Shown here piece after piece: positions 36,092 through 45,237 of a DNA stretch of 64,000 nucleotides (its first letter is position 1; every line of letters starts with the position of its first letter). A model generated the notes under the pieces. That model worked only from the letters and a program-made list of their open reading frames with translations, was not told where the DNA came from and ran no database searches. This DNA is from Pyrococcus furiosus DSM 3638 (GTDB lineage Archaea; Methanobacteriota_B; Thermococci; Thermococcales; Thermococcaceae), in assembly GCF_000007305.1 (NCBI RefSeq), contig NC_003413.1:1844257-1908256 (forward strand), in the 5' to 3' direction. The position numbers were made by a program, and so were the translations under genes.

Positions 36092-36844
36092 ATGTTATCA
36101 GATCCACGTGAAATTCTTCAATATCTCCTCACATATGTAGGTGAAGTTTTCGAGAAGGAAAATGAGATCAATAAGGAGGAAGTAATAGGATGGAGAGGAT
36201 CTGTTTCCAGCATAATATACTATAAACCAGGATATGAGATTGATGAGTTAGATAAAATTAGGAGGTTAATCTTCAGAGAAGATTTCATGAGTTATAGAAC
36301 TTACATTCCCGATGAAATTCGGGGCATAATAAGCTATATAGACGGAATCTGCCAAAAGCTAGAAAGCCTAAATGGGAAATACGAAAAATTATGTGCAGAG
36401 ATCAGAAAATTTCTTATCTCAGGAGACATAAGATGGCTTATCAAGAAAAGTGAGGAAATATCAAATCAAGTTGATCTTGATACCAAATCCCTGGAAAAAT
36501 TAGTTGGTTTTCTCGAAGGATTGATCTTTCTTTTAAAGCTTTTTATGAAAGTCAATAAGTACTATCAAGAGTTCTTCACAAGCGAAGAAGACAAAATTAA
36601 GCTTCATGATAATGTTGAAGCTATTTACCTAAAAGATGAAGACGGAGAAATTCTCTGGCTATTTAAACCCCAAGGAAATTATGTTAGAGGGCTAGAAATT
36701 TCAGTTAACTTTGACACTTATGATTACGTGCGACTATGGGAGGGAGTCAACGAGTACGCTATTGTAAAAGCTTCACTGACGGGAAAAAGTGAGGGGATAA
36801 AAGAATTAGATAAGATTGAAGTTCCCACTTTACTTCTATTTTAG
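36092..36844 (+). CDS. protein of unknown function downstream of corA
   Basis: 250 residues, not recognised. No membrane segment and no catalytic motif is evident; most of it is predicted helical (LDKIRRLIFREDFMSYRTYIP, LEKLVGFLEGLIFLLKLFMKV), with a beta-rich end (IYLKDEDGEILWLFKPQGN). The ATG has GAGAGGTGAGAG before it. It probably shares a transcript with corA and may be specific to Pyrococcus. Confidence 0.65.
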   Translation: MLSDPREILQYLLTYVGEVFEKENEINKEEVIGWRGSVSSIIYYKPGYEIDELDKIRRLIFREDFMSYRTYIPDEIRGIISYIDGICQKLESLNGKYEKLCAEIRKFLISGDIRWLIKKSEEISNQVDLDTKSLEKLVGFLEGLIFLLKLFMKVNKYYQEFFTSEEDKIKLHDNVEAIYLKDEDGEILWLFKPQGNYVRGLEISVNFDTYDYVRLWEGVNEYAIVKASLTGKSEGIKELDKIEVPTLLLF

Positions 36845-36849
36845 TCTTT

Positions 36850-37260
36850 TCTACGCGGTCGCCGCTGAAATTATAGCTAGGATCAGGAAAGAGGGCTTCG
36901 AGCTTATAGTCATGGCGGAGAAGGGTCGGAAAGACGAGGCTCGTCCTTGAGGAATTTGAAGAGAAAGGCTGAGCTCGTAGACTCAAGGATTGAGAGAAGT
37001 ATTATGGACTGATCGCTAAAAACGTCGAGAAGAAGGATGAACTCAGAGAAGAGAGCTGGCTTACCTAGGATTTAAGGGACTTTCCCCACTACCGTTAACC
37101 GCGTAAATCCCTAAGAGCTTGGGAGCCTTTGAAAACCTGCGAGTGGAAGAGGAAAAGCTTATGTCGAAGAATGGGGATGATGTAATACTCCTGGTGATCC
37201 TCCTTCACATACCGCATATTCTACAAGTGATTTTTCCTATCGATATTACCGGCCCTGGGG
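36850..37260 (+). pseudogene. gene remnant
   Basis: This gap between 36844 and the sRNA at 37546 reads in broken pieces like protein: AEIIARIRKEGFELIVMAEKG near 36870, then in a shifted frame KTRLVLEEFEEKG and EKYYGLIAKNVEKKDELREES, each ended by stops. It is probably a decayed gene of an unrecognised family. From 37261 to 37545 I see only AT-rich sequence; an open frame there looks spurious. Confidence 0.35.
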
Positions 37261-37545
37261 AGTGCGCATGAGGGAAAGACAAAAAGGGATGCAACGCTTT
37301 TTTAAGCAGACTCTTAACTTTTTACGAGAACCAACAGAACATCTCAAAACCCTTAAATTATATTCTTACCATGCACTTCAAAAATTTTCGAAAAACATTC
37401 GTTACCTGAAAAACAAAGCAATGCTAACTTCGATTATTAAATCAAATCCCAATCTCCAACACCTTTATTTCCAAAAATATGCCCAAATATCGTGTACCGA
37501 AAATCCTCAAGATTTAAAATTTAAACTCTCAAAGTCTTATAGCTC

Positions 37546-37597
37546 CGATGATGAGTCTCGCTCGGCTGATAGATGATGTAGGGCATACTGGCTGAGG
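37546..37597 (+). ncRNA. C/D-box methylation guide sRNA
   Basis: Box C ATGATGA (37548-37554), guide of 11 bases, D' CTGA (37566-37569), C' ATGATGT (37573-37579), guide of about 12 bases, and D CTGA (37592-37595). The spacing is textbook for archaeal C/D sRNA. Box D ends 9 bases before the start codon of the adenosyltransferase gene and touches its GAGGTGAT ribosome binding site. Confidence 0.85.
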
Positions 37598-37604
37598 TGA
37601 TAGT

Positions 37605-38132
37605 ATGAGTTGGAAAGAAAAGCTTGGTTTAGTTCATATCTACACTGGAAATGGAAAAGGGAAAACCACAGCAGCCCTAGGCTTAGCGCTGAGAATGCTC
37701 GGCTCTGGGGGGAAGGTAATAATAGTCCAATTCCTTAAGGCTCCAAAAGTGTACGGAGAGTATGAGATGGCCCAAAAGTGTGGATTCACGATTGAATCTT
37801 ACGGCCTTCCAAAGTTTGTTCATGGAAAGCCGGATGAAGAGGACATAAAAGCCGCAAAGAAGGCCCTTGAAAGGGCCAAAGAAGTCGTGAAGAGTGGCGA
37901 ATGGGATCTTGTAATTCTAGATGAAATATGCGTGGCCCTTGGCTTTGGAATGATATCAATTGAGGAAGTCAAGGAGCTCATTCTAAACAAGGCCAAAAAC
38001 ACTGAGCTCGTTCTCACTGGAAGATACTGCCCAGAGGAGCTCTTTGAGCTTGCAGACTATGTTACCGAAATGAAAGAAGTAAAGCACCCATACCAAAGAG
38101 GAATACTGGCAAGAAGGGGAATTGAGTATTAA
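37605..38132 (+). CDS. cob(I)alamin adenosyltransferase, CobA/BtuR type
   Basis: 175 residues. Adenosylates the corrinoid cobalt in cobalamin synthesis or salvage. The P-loop GNGKGKTTAALGLALRMLG (residue 16 onward), LVILDEICVALGFGMI near residue 105 and VLTGRYCPEELFELADYVTEM mark the CobA/CobO/BtuR family. The ribosome binding site overlaps the end of the C/D sRNA gene just upstream. Confidence 0.92.
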   Translation: MSWKEKLGLVHIYTGNGKGKTTAALGLALRMLGSGGKVIIVQFLKAPKVYGEYEMAQKCGFTIESYGLPKFVHGKPDEEDIKAAKKALERAKEVVKSGEWDLVILDEICVALGFGMISIEEVKELILNKAKNTELVLTGRYCPEELFELADYVTEMKEVKHPYQRGILARRGIEY

Positions 38133-38617
38133 TCTTCTTCCCTTTTCTCCATTATTATTACATAGTCGGCCGCATTCTGAAGAGCCACAGCGAACCCAGG
38201 TTCAACACCTATAACTACCGTCTCTTTCCCCCTCCTCTTTGCTTCACTTATTATTGGCAAAAAGTCCGCATCTCTCGTAGCCAACGCTAAAACATCTATG
38301 TCACTATTGTATATTAACTCCATGGCCTCTATTGCCACTCTCACATCGGTATCCCCTGCCACAATTATAGGTTCAAATCCCTGGTTTACAACAGCCTCGA
38401 TTAATCCTTGAGGAGCGTATTGATTAAGAACTACTTTTGCCACTCTTATCTTTCCAATCTTTTCTAAGGCCTTCTTGATGTCCTCTAGCCTTATCTTAAA
38501 CTCCTTCCTAAGTATGTTTGGCCCATCTATTATCAGTCCAATCGTCTTTTTAGGCTCCTCTTCCTCCTTCTCTTCTCTCCTCAGAATCTTCGTGATGACG
38601 TTCTTCAATCTTCTCAC
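38129..38617 (-). CDS. NYN/PIN-like nuclease-domain protein, downstream copy
   Basis: 162 residues with a NYN domain (LabA/DUF88-type). Acidic residues expected at the metal site are present: IIDGPNILRKE (residue 28 on), VAGDTDVRVAIEAM and LALATRDADFLPIISEAKRRGKE. Such domains are ribonuclease-like. The N-terminus is a charged tail (RREEKEEEEPKK). The gene overlaps its upstream paralogue by 68 bases, so the two arose by tandem duplication and are co-translated. Confidence 0.82.
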   Translation of the reverse strand: MRRLKNVITKILRREEKEEEEPKKTIGLIIDGPNILRKEFKIRLEDIKKALEKIGKIRVAKVVLNQYAPQGLIEAVVNQGFEPIIVAGDTDVRVAIEAMELIYNSDIDVLALATRDADFLPIISEAKRRGKETVVIGVEPGFAVALQNAADYVIIMEKREED

Positions 38618-39101
38618 CTCTCGGCTTTAGAATTATCACGTAATCAGCTGCGTGTTTTAATGCAGAACTTAGACCATGTTCAACTCCAATTATCGCAGTT
38701 TCCTTCCCCTTTTCCTTTGCCTTTAATATGATTGGGACAAATTCTGTATTCCGAGTGGCCAAAGCTATCATGTCTATATTCGGGTTATACACTTCTCTCA
38801 TGGCCTCAACTGCCATCTTTACTCCTATTTCTCCCGCAACTATTACCGGCTCAAACCCTTGATTTGAGACGGCCTCGATAAGGCTTTGAGGGGCATATTG
38901 ATTTAGAATCACTTTTGCTACTCTTATGTTGCCCAACTTGCTCAGCGCCTCCACTATGTCTTCAAGATGAATTCCCAGCTCTTTTCTGAGAATATTAGGC
39001 CCATCAACGAAGAGGGCTATCCTTTTCCCCCTCGTGATTATTTTCTTTCTCATCAGTGCTATGCTCTTTACCCCATCCACAATTCTCTCCCATCTCGCCA
39101 T
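38550..39101 (-). CDS. NYN/PIN-like domain protein, upstream copy with altered active site
   Basis: 183 residues, clearly a paralogue of the downstream gene (shared DGPNILRKE and LNQYAPQ). Two acidic motifs have changed: GDTDV is GEIGV here, and ATRDADF is ATRNTEF. The first motif VDGPNILRKE is kept. It may be catalytically weak or inactive and act as partner or regulator of the downstream copy. C-terminal residues after 165 are charged and come from the overlap region. Confidence 0.8.
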   Translation of the reverse strand: MARWERIVDGVKSIALMRKKIITRGKRIALFVDGPNILRKELGIHLEDIVEALSKLGNIRVAKVILNQYAPQSLIEAVSNQGFEPVIVAGEIGVKMAVEAMREVYNPNIDMIALATRNTEFVPIILKAKEKGKETAIIGVEHGLSSALKHAADYVIILKPRGEKIEERHHEDSEERREGGRGA

Positions 39102-39165
39102 CTATAACACCTGGGCGATCGATGAAATCAATTAATTTTTGAAACTCTCAAGTATTTTAATTTTC

Positions 39166-39762
39166 CTATTCTCTAAGAAGTCCACTCCTAAGAACAGTCC
39201 TAATATCATCCAATGTTTTAACCCTAAAGAAGCTCCACTTAACTTTTTCGTTCTTTCTCATTAATTCCTCAACATCCAAGAATTCGGCGTCTATGTATTC
39301 AGGAAGCTTTGATAAGTTGCTTATATTGTCGGCCTTCATGCCCTCCAAAGCATTCCTCAAGGCTCTCGCATTGTACACCCCATGAAAGACCTCTACATTC
39401 TCTCTGAACCTGGGAATAAGAGCTTCCAAGAACTCATCGTAGTATATTGAGGTCATGTAGTTGATCAGGAAAGGCATTACCAGAGGCATGTTTCCCTCTA
39501 CAAGAAATATGTCCCCTGATTTAGGAAGGCCTTTCAATAGGGCATCTATTTTCGTGTTTCCCGTAACTGGGACTACGTTCTCAACGTGGAGAGAAAACTT
39601 TCTTTCTTGACTCTTTTTTACTAAAACCACAACATCATCTATCCTCTTAGCTAACCTAAGCCTAGCTTCAACAATTTTTACCACAGACTCATCATTTATC
39701 GGAATTAGGTAATTATCACTCTTCTTGAGTTTCACTGCAAATATTACCCCTAGCATCTCCAC
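39166..39762 (-). CDS. MobA-like nucleotidyltransferase-fold protein lacking the usual signature
   Basis: 198 residues. The order of segments (strand [51 protein letters not shown]) follows the MobA/NTP-transferase fold, which attaches GMP to molybdopterin. However the expected LAGGxSxRxG loop is replaced by [10 protein letters not shown], so nucleotide binding would differ. It could be a diverged, inactive or repurposed member. A TGTATAAAAA box about 30 bases upstream suggests a near-leaderless transcript from GTG 39762 or ATG 39756. Confidence 0.55.
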   Translation of the reverse strand: MEMLGVIFAVKLKKSDNYLIPINDESVVKIVEARLRLAKRIDDVVVLVKKSQERKFSLHVENVVPVTGNTKIDALLKGLPKSGDIFLVEGNMPLVMPFLINYMTSIYYDEFLEALIPRFRENVEVFHGVYNARALRNALEGMKADNISNLSKLPEYIDAEFLDVEELMRKNEKVKWSFFRVKTLDDIRTVLRSGLLRE

Positions 39763-39811
39763 ATTTGGGTGGGAAAAGTGTTTTTATACATTACTCTCCT
39801 TAGGAAAAACA

Positions 39812-40396
39812 ATGATTAGGAGGGTTAAAAGAGAAATTAGGGTAATCGGATTTGATGACGGAACATTTCCTCACAAAAAAAGAGGAGAAAAAGTTATTCT
39901 CGTCGGAATAGTCATGAAAGGGGGAAGTGATGTTCTTGGAGCTGTTTCTAGGTGGATAACCATAGATGGACTTGATGTTACAGAAGCAATAATTGACTCG
40001 ATTTTGTCTTCAAGATTTAGGGGGGATCTTCGCGTTATCCTACTCAAAGGAATAACCTACGCAGGGTTTAACGTCGTTGACGTCAACAGAGTATTTAGGG
40101 AGACTGGTCTTCCCCTTATAGTGGTTGTAAGGAAGAGGCCTGATTTTGAAGCGATTGAAAATGCATTGAGAAAGCATTTCGAAGATTGGGAGAAGAGAAT
40201 GGAGCTAATAAAAGCTGGGGGAAAGATCTACGAGCTGATCCCAGGAAAGGTGTACTATCAAGCCATAGGCATTGACGCTGAAACTGCCGCTAAGATTATA
40301 AGAGCAACCTCTCGGAATTCCCTAATTCCAGAGGCCCTGAGGATTGCCCACATAGTTGCATCGGCCGTTATGAGGGGAGAAAGCTCCAAAGAATAG
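39812..40396 (+). CDS. DUF99 family protein (endonuclease V-like fold)
   Basis: 194 residues. [15 protein letters not shown] at the N-terminus and [20 protein letters not shown] in the middle are typical of archaeal DUF99 proteins, distantly related to endonuclease V; an acidic DD lies where the nuclease has its first metal ligands. Function is untested. ATG 39812 follows a TTTTTATACA box by about 30 bases. It diverges from the MobA-like gene. Confidence 0.8.
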   Translation: MIRRVKREIRVIGFDDGTFPHKKRGEKVILVGIVMKGGSDVLGAVSRWITIDGLDVTEAIIDSILSSRFRGDLRVILLKGITYAGFNVVDVNRVFRETGLPLIVVVRKRPDFEAIENALRKHFEDWEKRMELIKAGGKIYELIPGKVYYQAIGIDAETAAKIIRATSRNSLIPEALRIAHIVASAVMRGESSKE

Positions 40397-41227
40397 CTAC
40401 CTCTTTGCTAGAATTGCTCCAGCTATTATAAGGGAAGCACCGAGATATTGGAGTAAAGAAAGTGCCTCTCCAAATATAAAGTAAGCTAGGATAATAGCAA
40501 CTACCGGCTCAATAGTTGCAATTATCGAGGCCTTGCTAACCTCTACAGTCTTGAGAGCCGTATTATACAAGATATACCCCAGGAATGTGGGAAAGAAAGC
40601 AAGTCCTAAGAGATAAGGAAGGGCGGCTGTGGGAACTCTTAAATCAGTCACTGGCAAGAGAAAGAGCAGACCAATTAATAAGACGTTAAAGAGAACTCTC
40701 TCGGGCTCTTCCCTTCTCACTGCAAACTTCACAAAGACTCCATAAAGGGAGTATGTGAGTCCACTTGCAAGTCCAGTCAATAAAGCTAGCTTTGAAACGT
40801 TAAGTTTTCCGTCCAGGTTCAATAACAAAACACCGAGAATTACAAGAAAAACTGCAGTAAGTTTACTGGGAGTGAGCTTTTCCCCAAATAGTATTCTTCC
40901 AAAAATTAGGGAGTAGACTGGGGCAGTATAAAGCATTAAAACGGCGAAAGAGACTGATGATATCTTAACTGTGTAAAAGTAGAGAGAATAAAAGAGAAAA
41001 ATGCTAAAGAAGGAAAAACCCAGGTAAAAGGGGAGCCTATCTTTAGACATCAGCAAAGGGAGACCCCTAACTTTAAGATAAACTGCCAAGAATATTAGCG
41101 CAAAGAGAACCCTGTAGAAAACTATCGTATAAGTTGAGAGATTAAATCCATAGAGAAACTTTGCGAATATTCCCAGAGTTCCCCACATGACCGCAGCCAA
41201 AAACACAAAGAGATAGCCTCCCTTCAT
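40397..41227 (-). CDS. EamA/DMT-family membrane transporter
   Basis: About 276 residues with ten hydrophobic segments in two EamA repeats (FLAAVMWGTLGIFAKFLYG in the first, LTGLASGLTYSLYGVFVKFA in the second). Drug/metabolite transporters of this kind export amino acids, nucleotide sugars or metabolites; the substrate is unknown. I take ATG 41227 because ATTATAAGC lies about 27 bases upstream as a TATA box; an in-frame ATG at 41272 would add 15 residues spanning that box. Its stop codon abuts the convergent DUF99 gene. Confidence 0.83.
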   Translation of the reverse strand: MKGGYLFVFLAAVMWGTLGIFAKFLYGFNLSTYTIVFYRVLFALIFLAVYLKVRGLPLLMSKDRLPFYLGFSFFSIFLFYSLYFYTVKISSVSFAVLMLYTAPVYSLIFGRILFGEKLTPSKLTAVFLVILGVLLLNLDGKLNVSKLALLTGLASGLTYSLYGVFVKFAVRREEPERVLFNVLLIGLLFLLPVTDLRVPTAALPYLLGLAFFPTFLGYILYNTALKTVEVSKASIIATIEPVVAIILAYFIFGEALSLLQYLGASLIIAGAILAKR

Positions 41228-41310
41228 TGCAAGAGTTCCTGGGAACTTAAGCTTATAATGTTTGCTCAACATTCATATACCCAAACTCAGATATTCATAA
41301 GGGTGAAAGA

Positions 41311-42666
41311 ATGAAGGTACTTTTGCTTGGCTTTGAATACTTACCCATAAAGGTCGGAGGACTAGCAGAGGCATTAACGTATATTGCAAAGGCACTTGCC
41401 TCCCTGGGAAATGAGACCATCGTATTTACTCCCGCCCATGGGCAATTTCACGGAGAATCGATTGGAAAGGTTAGGGCTTTTGGAGAAGAAGTTGAAATTA
41501 GAGTTCACTTAGAGAAAGAGGGAAACTTAAGGGTTTATAGAATAGGGGGAGGACTGCTTGACTCAACGGATGTGTATGGCCCTGGTTGGGATGGATTGCT
41601 GAAGAAGAGTGTTCTCTTTGGAAAAGCAAGCGTTCTCCTCTTAAATAAATTGCTCGAGAAAGAAGAGCTCCCAGATGTAGTTCACTTTCACGATTGGCAC
41701 ACCGTTTTTGCTGGTGCACTAATAAAGAAGTACTTCAAGATCCCAGCCGTCTTTACAATACACAGGTTGAATAAGGCGAAAGTTCCAGCTTATTACTTCC
41801 ATGAGGCAAACCTTTCGGAGCTAGCCCCCTACCCAGATTTAGACCCAGAGCATACTGGAGGATATGTAGCCGACATGGTAACGACGGTAAGCAGAGGGTA
41901 TCTCCTGGATGAATGGGGGTTCTTCAGGAACTTTGAAGGTAAAGTTACCTATGTATTCAACGGCATAGACTGCAGCTTCTGGAGTGAAGACTTCCTCGAT
42001 GGGGATAGAGAGACAAGAAAAGAGAGGCTTCTAAAGAAGTTCGGGCTTGAAAAAGGGACGACTTTCATGTTTATTGGAAGGTTCGATAGAGGGCAGAAGG
42101 GAGTAGATGTTCTTTTAAGGGCAATTGAAATTCTATCCCAGATTTACAAAGACTTTAGCTCTCTTAGGTTTATAATAGTTGGAAAAGGGGATCCAGAATT
42201 GGAAAATTGGGCTAGAAGCTTGGCTACTTCATACAAAAACGTTGTAGTTATAACACAGATGCTGTCTAGAGAGTTTGTGAGGGAACTATATGGTTCAGTA
42301 GATTTTGTGGTTATTCCTTCGTACTTTGAGCCCTTTGGTTTAGTTCAATTAGAAGCAATGTGCCTTGGAGCAATACCCATAGCCTCTTCAGTCGGTGGGT
42401 TAAGGGATACCATAATAAGCCTCGATAAAAGTCCCCACAATGCAACTGGCTTGTTAGTACCCCCAGGAGATCCTTGGACACTTGCAAATGCTATGATAAA
42501 GATGGCCGAGCTAAATAAGACCAACAAAGAGCTAATAGAGGAGCTAAGAGAAAACTGCAAGAAGAGGGCAAGAGAATTTTCATGGAAAAAGGCAGCTGAA
42601 AGATACATTAAAGTTTACAGGGGAAATGTGGAAAGGTTCTTTGACTTCATCAGCACCGGAGTTTAG
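41311..42666 (+). CDS. glgA: glycogen synthase, GT5 family
   Basis: 451 residues. Transfers glucose from ADP- or UDP-glucose to glycogen. N-terminal EYLPIKVGGLAEAL holds the KxGG loop, HFHDWHTVFAGALIKK the conserved His, MFIGRFDRGQKGVDVLL begins the C-terminal Rossmann domain and FVVIPSYFEPFGLVQLEAMCLGAIPI is the nucleotide-sugar site with catalytic Glu. It is shorter than bacterial GlgA, as in other Pyrococcus enzymes. A putative minus-strand sRNA overlaps its last codons. Confidence 0.94.
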   Translation: MKVLLLGFEYLPIKVGGLAEALTYIAKALASLGNETIVFTPAHGQFHGESIGKVRAFGEEVEIRVHLEKEGNLRVYRIGGGLLDSTDVYGPGWDGLLKKSVLFGKASVLLLNKLLEKEELPDVVHFHDWHTVFAGALIKKYFKIPAVFTIHRLNKAKVPAYYFHEANLSELAPYPDLDPEHTGGYVADMVTTVSRGYLLDEWGFFRNFEGKVTYVFNGIDCSFWSEDFLDGDRETRKERLLKKFGLEKGTTFMFIGRFDRGQKGVDVLLRAIEILSQIYKDFSSLRFIIVGKGDPELENWARSLATSYKNVVVITQMLSREFVRELYGSVDFVVIPSYFEPFGLVQLEAMCLGAIPIASSVGGLRDTIISLDKSPHNATGLLVPPGDPWTLANAMIKMAELNKTNKELIEELRENCKKRAREFSWKKAAERYIKVYRGNVERFFDFISTGV

Positions 42667-42703
42667 ACCCTCACCACTCGGGAAGCGGCCAAGCTCATCA
42701 TCT
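42650..42703 (-). ncRNA. C/D-box sRNA candidate overlapping glgA end
   Basis: Minus strand: C ATGATGA (42695-42701), D' CCGA (42678-42681), C' GTGGTGA (42671-42677) and D CTGA (42650-42653). D' and C' touch, and D lies inside the glgA coding region. The boxes are in order but two are off consensus, and the second guide is longer than usual, so this is only a candidate. Confidence 0.5.
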
Positions 42704-43161
42704 CACTCCTTCTTCTTTCTTTTCTCCCTTAAATGCTTTTCTAAATATGTTGATATTACCTCACCATGCTCCTCTTTGGTCCAGAACTTCTCCTCATTGA
42801 TTATTTTCTTCAATTGTTCTAAATCTTTCTCAGAGGCATCAAGTTTTATAACTACAGAGGCGTCAAAGTTTTCAAGAGCCCCGTGAGGTTCAACTATAAT
42901 GGAAGTCCCTACAACATGAACTTTGTCAATTGCCACTCTTATATGAGCAGCATGCTCCTCCCCTTCAACTCTCCAAAAGCCATAAATATCGAGGTAGCCC
43001 TCTTTGATGTAGAAGTGAAGTGTTGGAGGAACAATTCCCTCAATTAGGGGATATACGTTTTGGCCCACAAGAAGATACGCTGAACCTCTGACAGTCATTA
43101 TGTTCAACCCTTCACACATGTCGTGGAGGTAACAATCTATAATAATCTCCCTAGTCCCCAT
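42703..43161 (-). CDS. conserved-looking protein of unknown function
   Basis: 152 residues, not recognised. A beta-rich front (REIIIDCYLHDMCEGLNIMTVRG, PTLHFYIKEGYLDIYGFWRVEGEEHAAH) is followed by a helical, Lys-rich end (LEQLKKIINEEKFW, LREKRKKKE). No membrane segment. It diverges from the exonuclease-like gene at 43222, which starts about 60 bases away. Confidence 0.6.
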   Translation of the reverse strand: MGTREIIIDCYLHDMCEGLNIMTVRGSAYLLVGQNVYPLIEGIVPPTLHFYIKEGYLDIYGFWRVEGEEHAAHIRVAIDKVHVVGTSIIVEPHGALENFDASVVIKLDASEKDLEQLKKIINEEKFWTKEEHGEVISTYLEKHLREKRKKKE

Positions 43162-43221
43162 AACCCCTCACTTAAATGTGTAGTATTTTATATAATTAAA
43201 ACTATCGCTGGAGGTAGAAAA

Positions 43222-43911
43222 ATGAGAATCGTGGCCGCAGACACGGGAGGGGCTGTTCTAGATGAAACTTTTGAGCCAATAGGGCTTATAGCGACCGTCG
43301 CTGTTCTAGTTGAGAAACCTTACAGGAGTGCAAAAGAAGTTATGGTGAAGTACGCAAATCCCTATGATTATGACCTCACGGGAAGGCAGGCAATCAGAGA
43401 CGAAGTCTTGCTAGCAATCGAGTTGGCAAGGAAAGTAAAGCCAGATGTAATTCATCTAGACTCAACCCTGGGAGGAATAGAGCTAAGAAAGCTCGATGAA
43501 CCCACAATCGACGCATTAGGTATTTCAGATAAAGGGAAAGAGGTATGGAAGGAGTTATCAAAAGACCTTCAACCATTAGCCCGAAAATTTTGGGAGGAAA
43601 CAAACATAGAGATAGTTGCTATTGGAAAAAGTAGCGTCCCAGTGAGAATAGCAGAGATCTACGCAGGTATTTATTCAGCAAAGTGGGGGATAGAGAACGT
43701 TGAAAAAGAAGGACACTTAATAATAGGACTACCAAGATACATGGAAGTTAATATTAAAGATGGCAAGATCATTGGGAGAAGCCTAGATCCCAGGGAAGGA
43801 GGACTTTATGGTTCAGCAGAGGTTAGTGTCCCTGAGGGTGTTAAATGGGAAATATATCCAAACCCTGTGGCCAGGAGATTTATGATTTTCGAAATTTTTT
43901 CAAAACGCTGA
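43222..43911 (+). CDS. DUF4152 protein, RNase H-like 3'-5' exonuclease (PF2046-like)
   Basis: 229 residues. MRIVAADTGGAVLDETFEPIGLIATVAVLVE and VKPDVIHLDSTLGGIELRKLDEP place acidic residues as in RNase H-like nucleases. I recall the P. furiosus protein PF2046, structurally studied and reported to have single-strand 3'-5' exonuclease activity, as matching this sequence and place (next to asparaginase). ATG 43222 follows GGAGGTAG. Name and activity are from memory. Confidence 0.75.
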   Translation: MRIVAADTGGAVLDETFEPIGLIATVAVLVEKPYRSAKEVMVKYANPYDYDLTGRQAIRDEVLLAIELARKVKPDVIHLDSTLGGIELRKLDEPTIDALGISDKGKEVWKELSKDLQPLARKFWEETNIEIVAIGKSSVPVRIAEIYAGIYSAKWGIENVEKEGHLIIGLPRYMEVNIKDGKIIGRSLDPREGGLYGSAEVSVPEGVKWEIYPNPVARRFMIFEIFSKR

Positions 43912-43936
43912 ACAAATGTCAATTTTTCTTTTCTAC

Positions 43937-43948
43937 ACCTTATAAATT
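43937..43948 (+). promoter_or_regulatory. TATA box of asparaginase
   Basis: CCTTATAAATTG lies about 55 bases before the asparaginase start, with CTTTTCTACA upstream. Its position fits an archaeal promoter. Confidence 0.5.
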
Positions 43949-43999
43949 GTCGACAAAAATACTAAAAAGGGGGTATTTTAGTTATCATGGTGATTAAAT

Positions 44000-44980
44000 G
44001 TGAAAATTCTTCTAATTGGGATGGGTGGAACAATTGCGAGTGTAAAGGGCGAGAATGGATATGAGGCTTCGTTGTCCGTTAAAGAAGTTTTAGATATCGC
44101 CGGAATCAAAGATTGTGAGGATTGTGATTTTCTCGATTTAAAGAACGTTGATAGCACGCTTATCCAGCCAGAAGATTGGGTAGATCTTGCTGAAACTCTT
44201 TACAAGAATGTAAAAAAATATGATGGAATTATAGTCACTCATGGTACCGATACTCTTGCCTACACTTCTTCAATGATAAGTTTCATGCTTAGAAACCCCC
44301 CAATACCCATCGTATTTACTGGTTCTATGATACCTGCCACTGAAGAAAATAGTGATGCCCCCCTAAACTTGCAAACAGCAATAAAGTTTGCAACTTCTGG
44401 AATTAGGGGAGTTTACGTGGCCTTCAATGGAAAAGTTATGCTTGGAGTTAGAACATCTAAGGTTAGGACAATGAGCAGAGATGCATTCGAAAGCATTAAC
44501 TACCCTATAATTGCAGAATTAAGAGGAGAAGATCTCGTGGTTAACTTTATTCCAAAGTTTAACAATGGAGAAGTCACATTAGACCTTAGGCACGATCCAA
44601 AAGTTCTAGTTATAAAGCTAATCCCAGGACTTTCGGGGGACATATTTAGGGCAGCTGTAGAGCTGGGATATAGAGGAATTGTCATAGAAGGTTATGGAGC
44701 TGGAGGAATTCCTTATAGGGGAAGTGATTTACTTCAAACAATAGAGGAGCTCTCCAAGGAGATTCCAATAGTAATGACAACCCAGGCAATGTACGATGGA
44801 GTTGATCTAACGAGGTACAAAGTTGGGAGATTAGCCCTTAGAGCTGGAGTAATCCCAGCGGGGGACATGACAAAAGAGGCAACAGTAACAAAGCTCATGT
44901 GGATTCTAGGCCACACAAACAATGTGGAAGAAATAAAAGTATTAATGAGAAAAAATCTAGTTGGAGAGCTTAGAGATTAA
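44000..44980 (+). CDS. L-asparaginase
   Basis: 326 residues. Hydrolyses asparagine to aspartate and ammonia. [10 protein letters not shown] has the first catalytic Thr, [14 protein letters not shown] the second Thr with Asp, and [19 protein letters not shown] the conserved Lys-free hinge typical of the type I archaeal form. It starts with GTG after GGTGATTAAAT. The well-studied thermostable P. furiosus asparaginase has this sequence pattern. Confidence 0.95.
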
Positions 44981-45186
44981 CCTTCCAGCTTCTTAATTTC
45001 TTCTTCTCCAATGATTAATGGCCTAGTAGCTTCATAGACATCTGCAAGCTCCCATTTGACTTCTCCTTTATTCATGAGCTCTGCATACTTCTTTGCCAAC
45101 TCCACGGCCTCCTCGTAACTTTCAGCTTCTACTATTCTTCTCACATACCACTTTCTATTGCCAAATCTGAGCTTGAACTCTGCCAT
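44977..45186 (-). CDS. small protein of unknown function
   Basis: 69 residues from ATG 45186, beginning [21 protein letters not shown] and continuing [21 protein letters not shown], an alternating strand/helix pattern common in small archaeal proteins with a ferredoxin-like fold. Upstream GGTGGTGGTG gives a ribosome binding site. Its stop overlaps the end of the asparaginase gene by 4 bases (convergent). Not recognised beyond this. Confidence 0.65.
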
Positions 45187-45237
45187 GTACATCAGCACCA
45201 CCACCTGAAGTTCAATTTTATAGAAATAAAACTTTTC

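Noticed and set aside
37262-37576. Open frame of 104 codons on the plus strand
   Set aside because: Composition is unlike neighbours, there is no clear ribosome binding site, and its end runs through the well-supported C/D sRNA gene.
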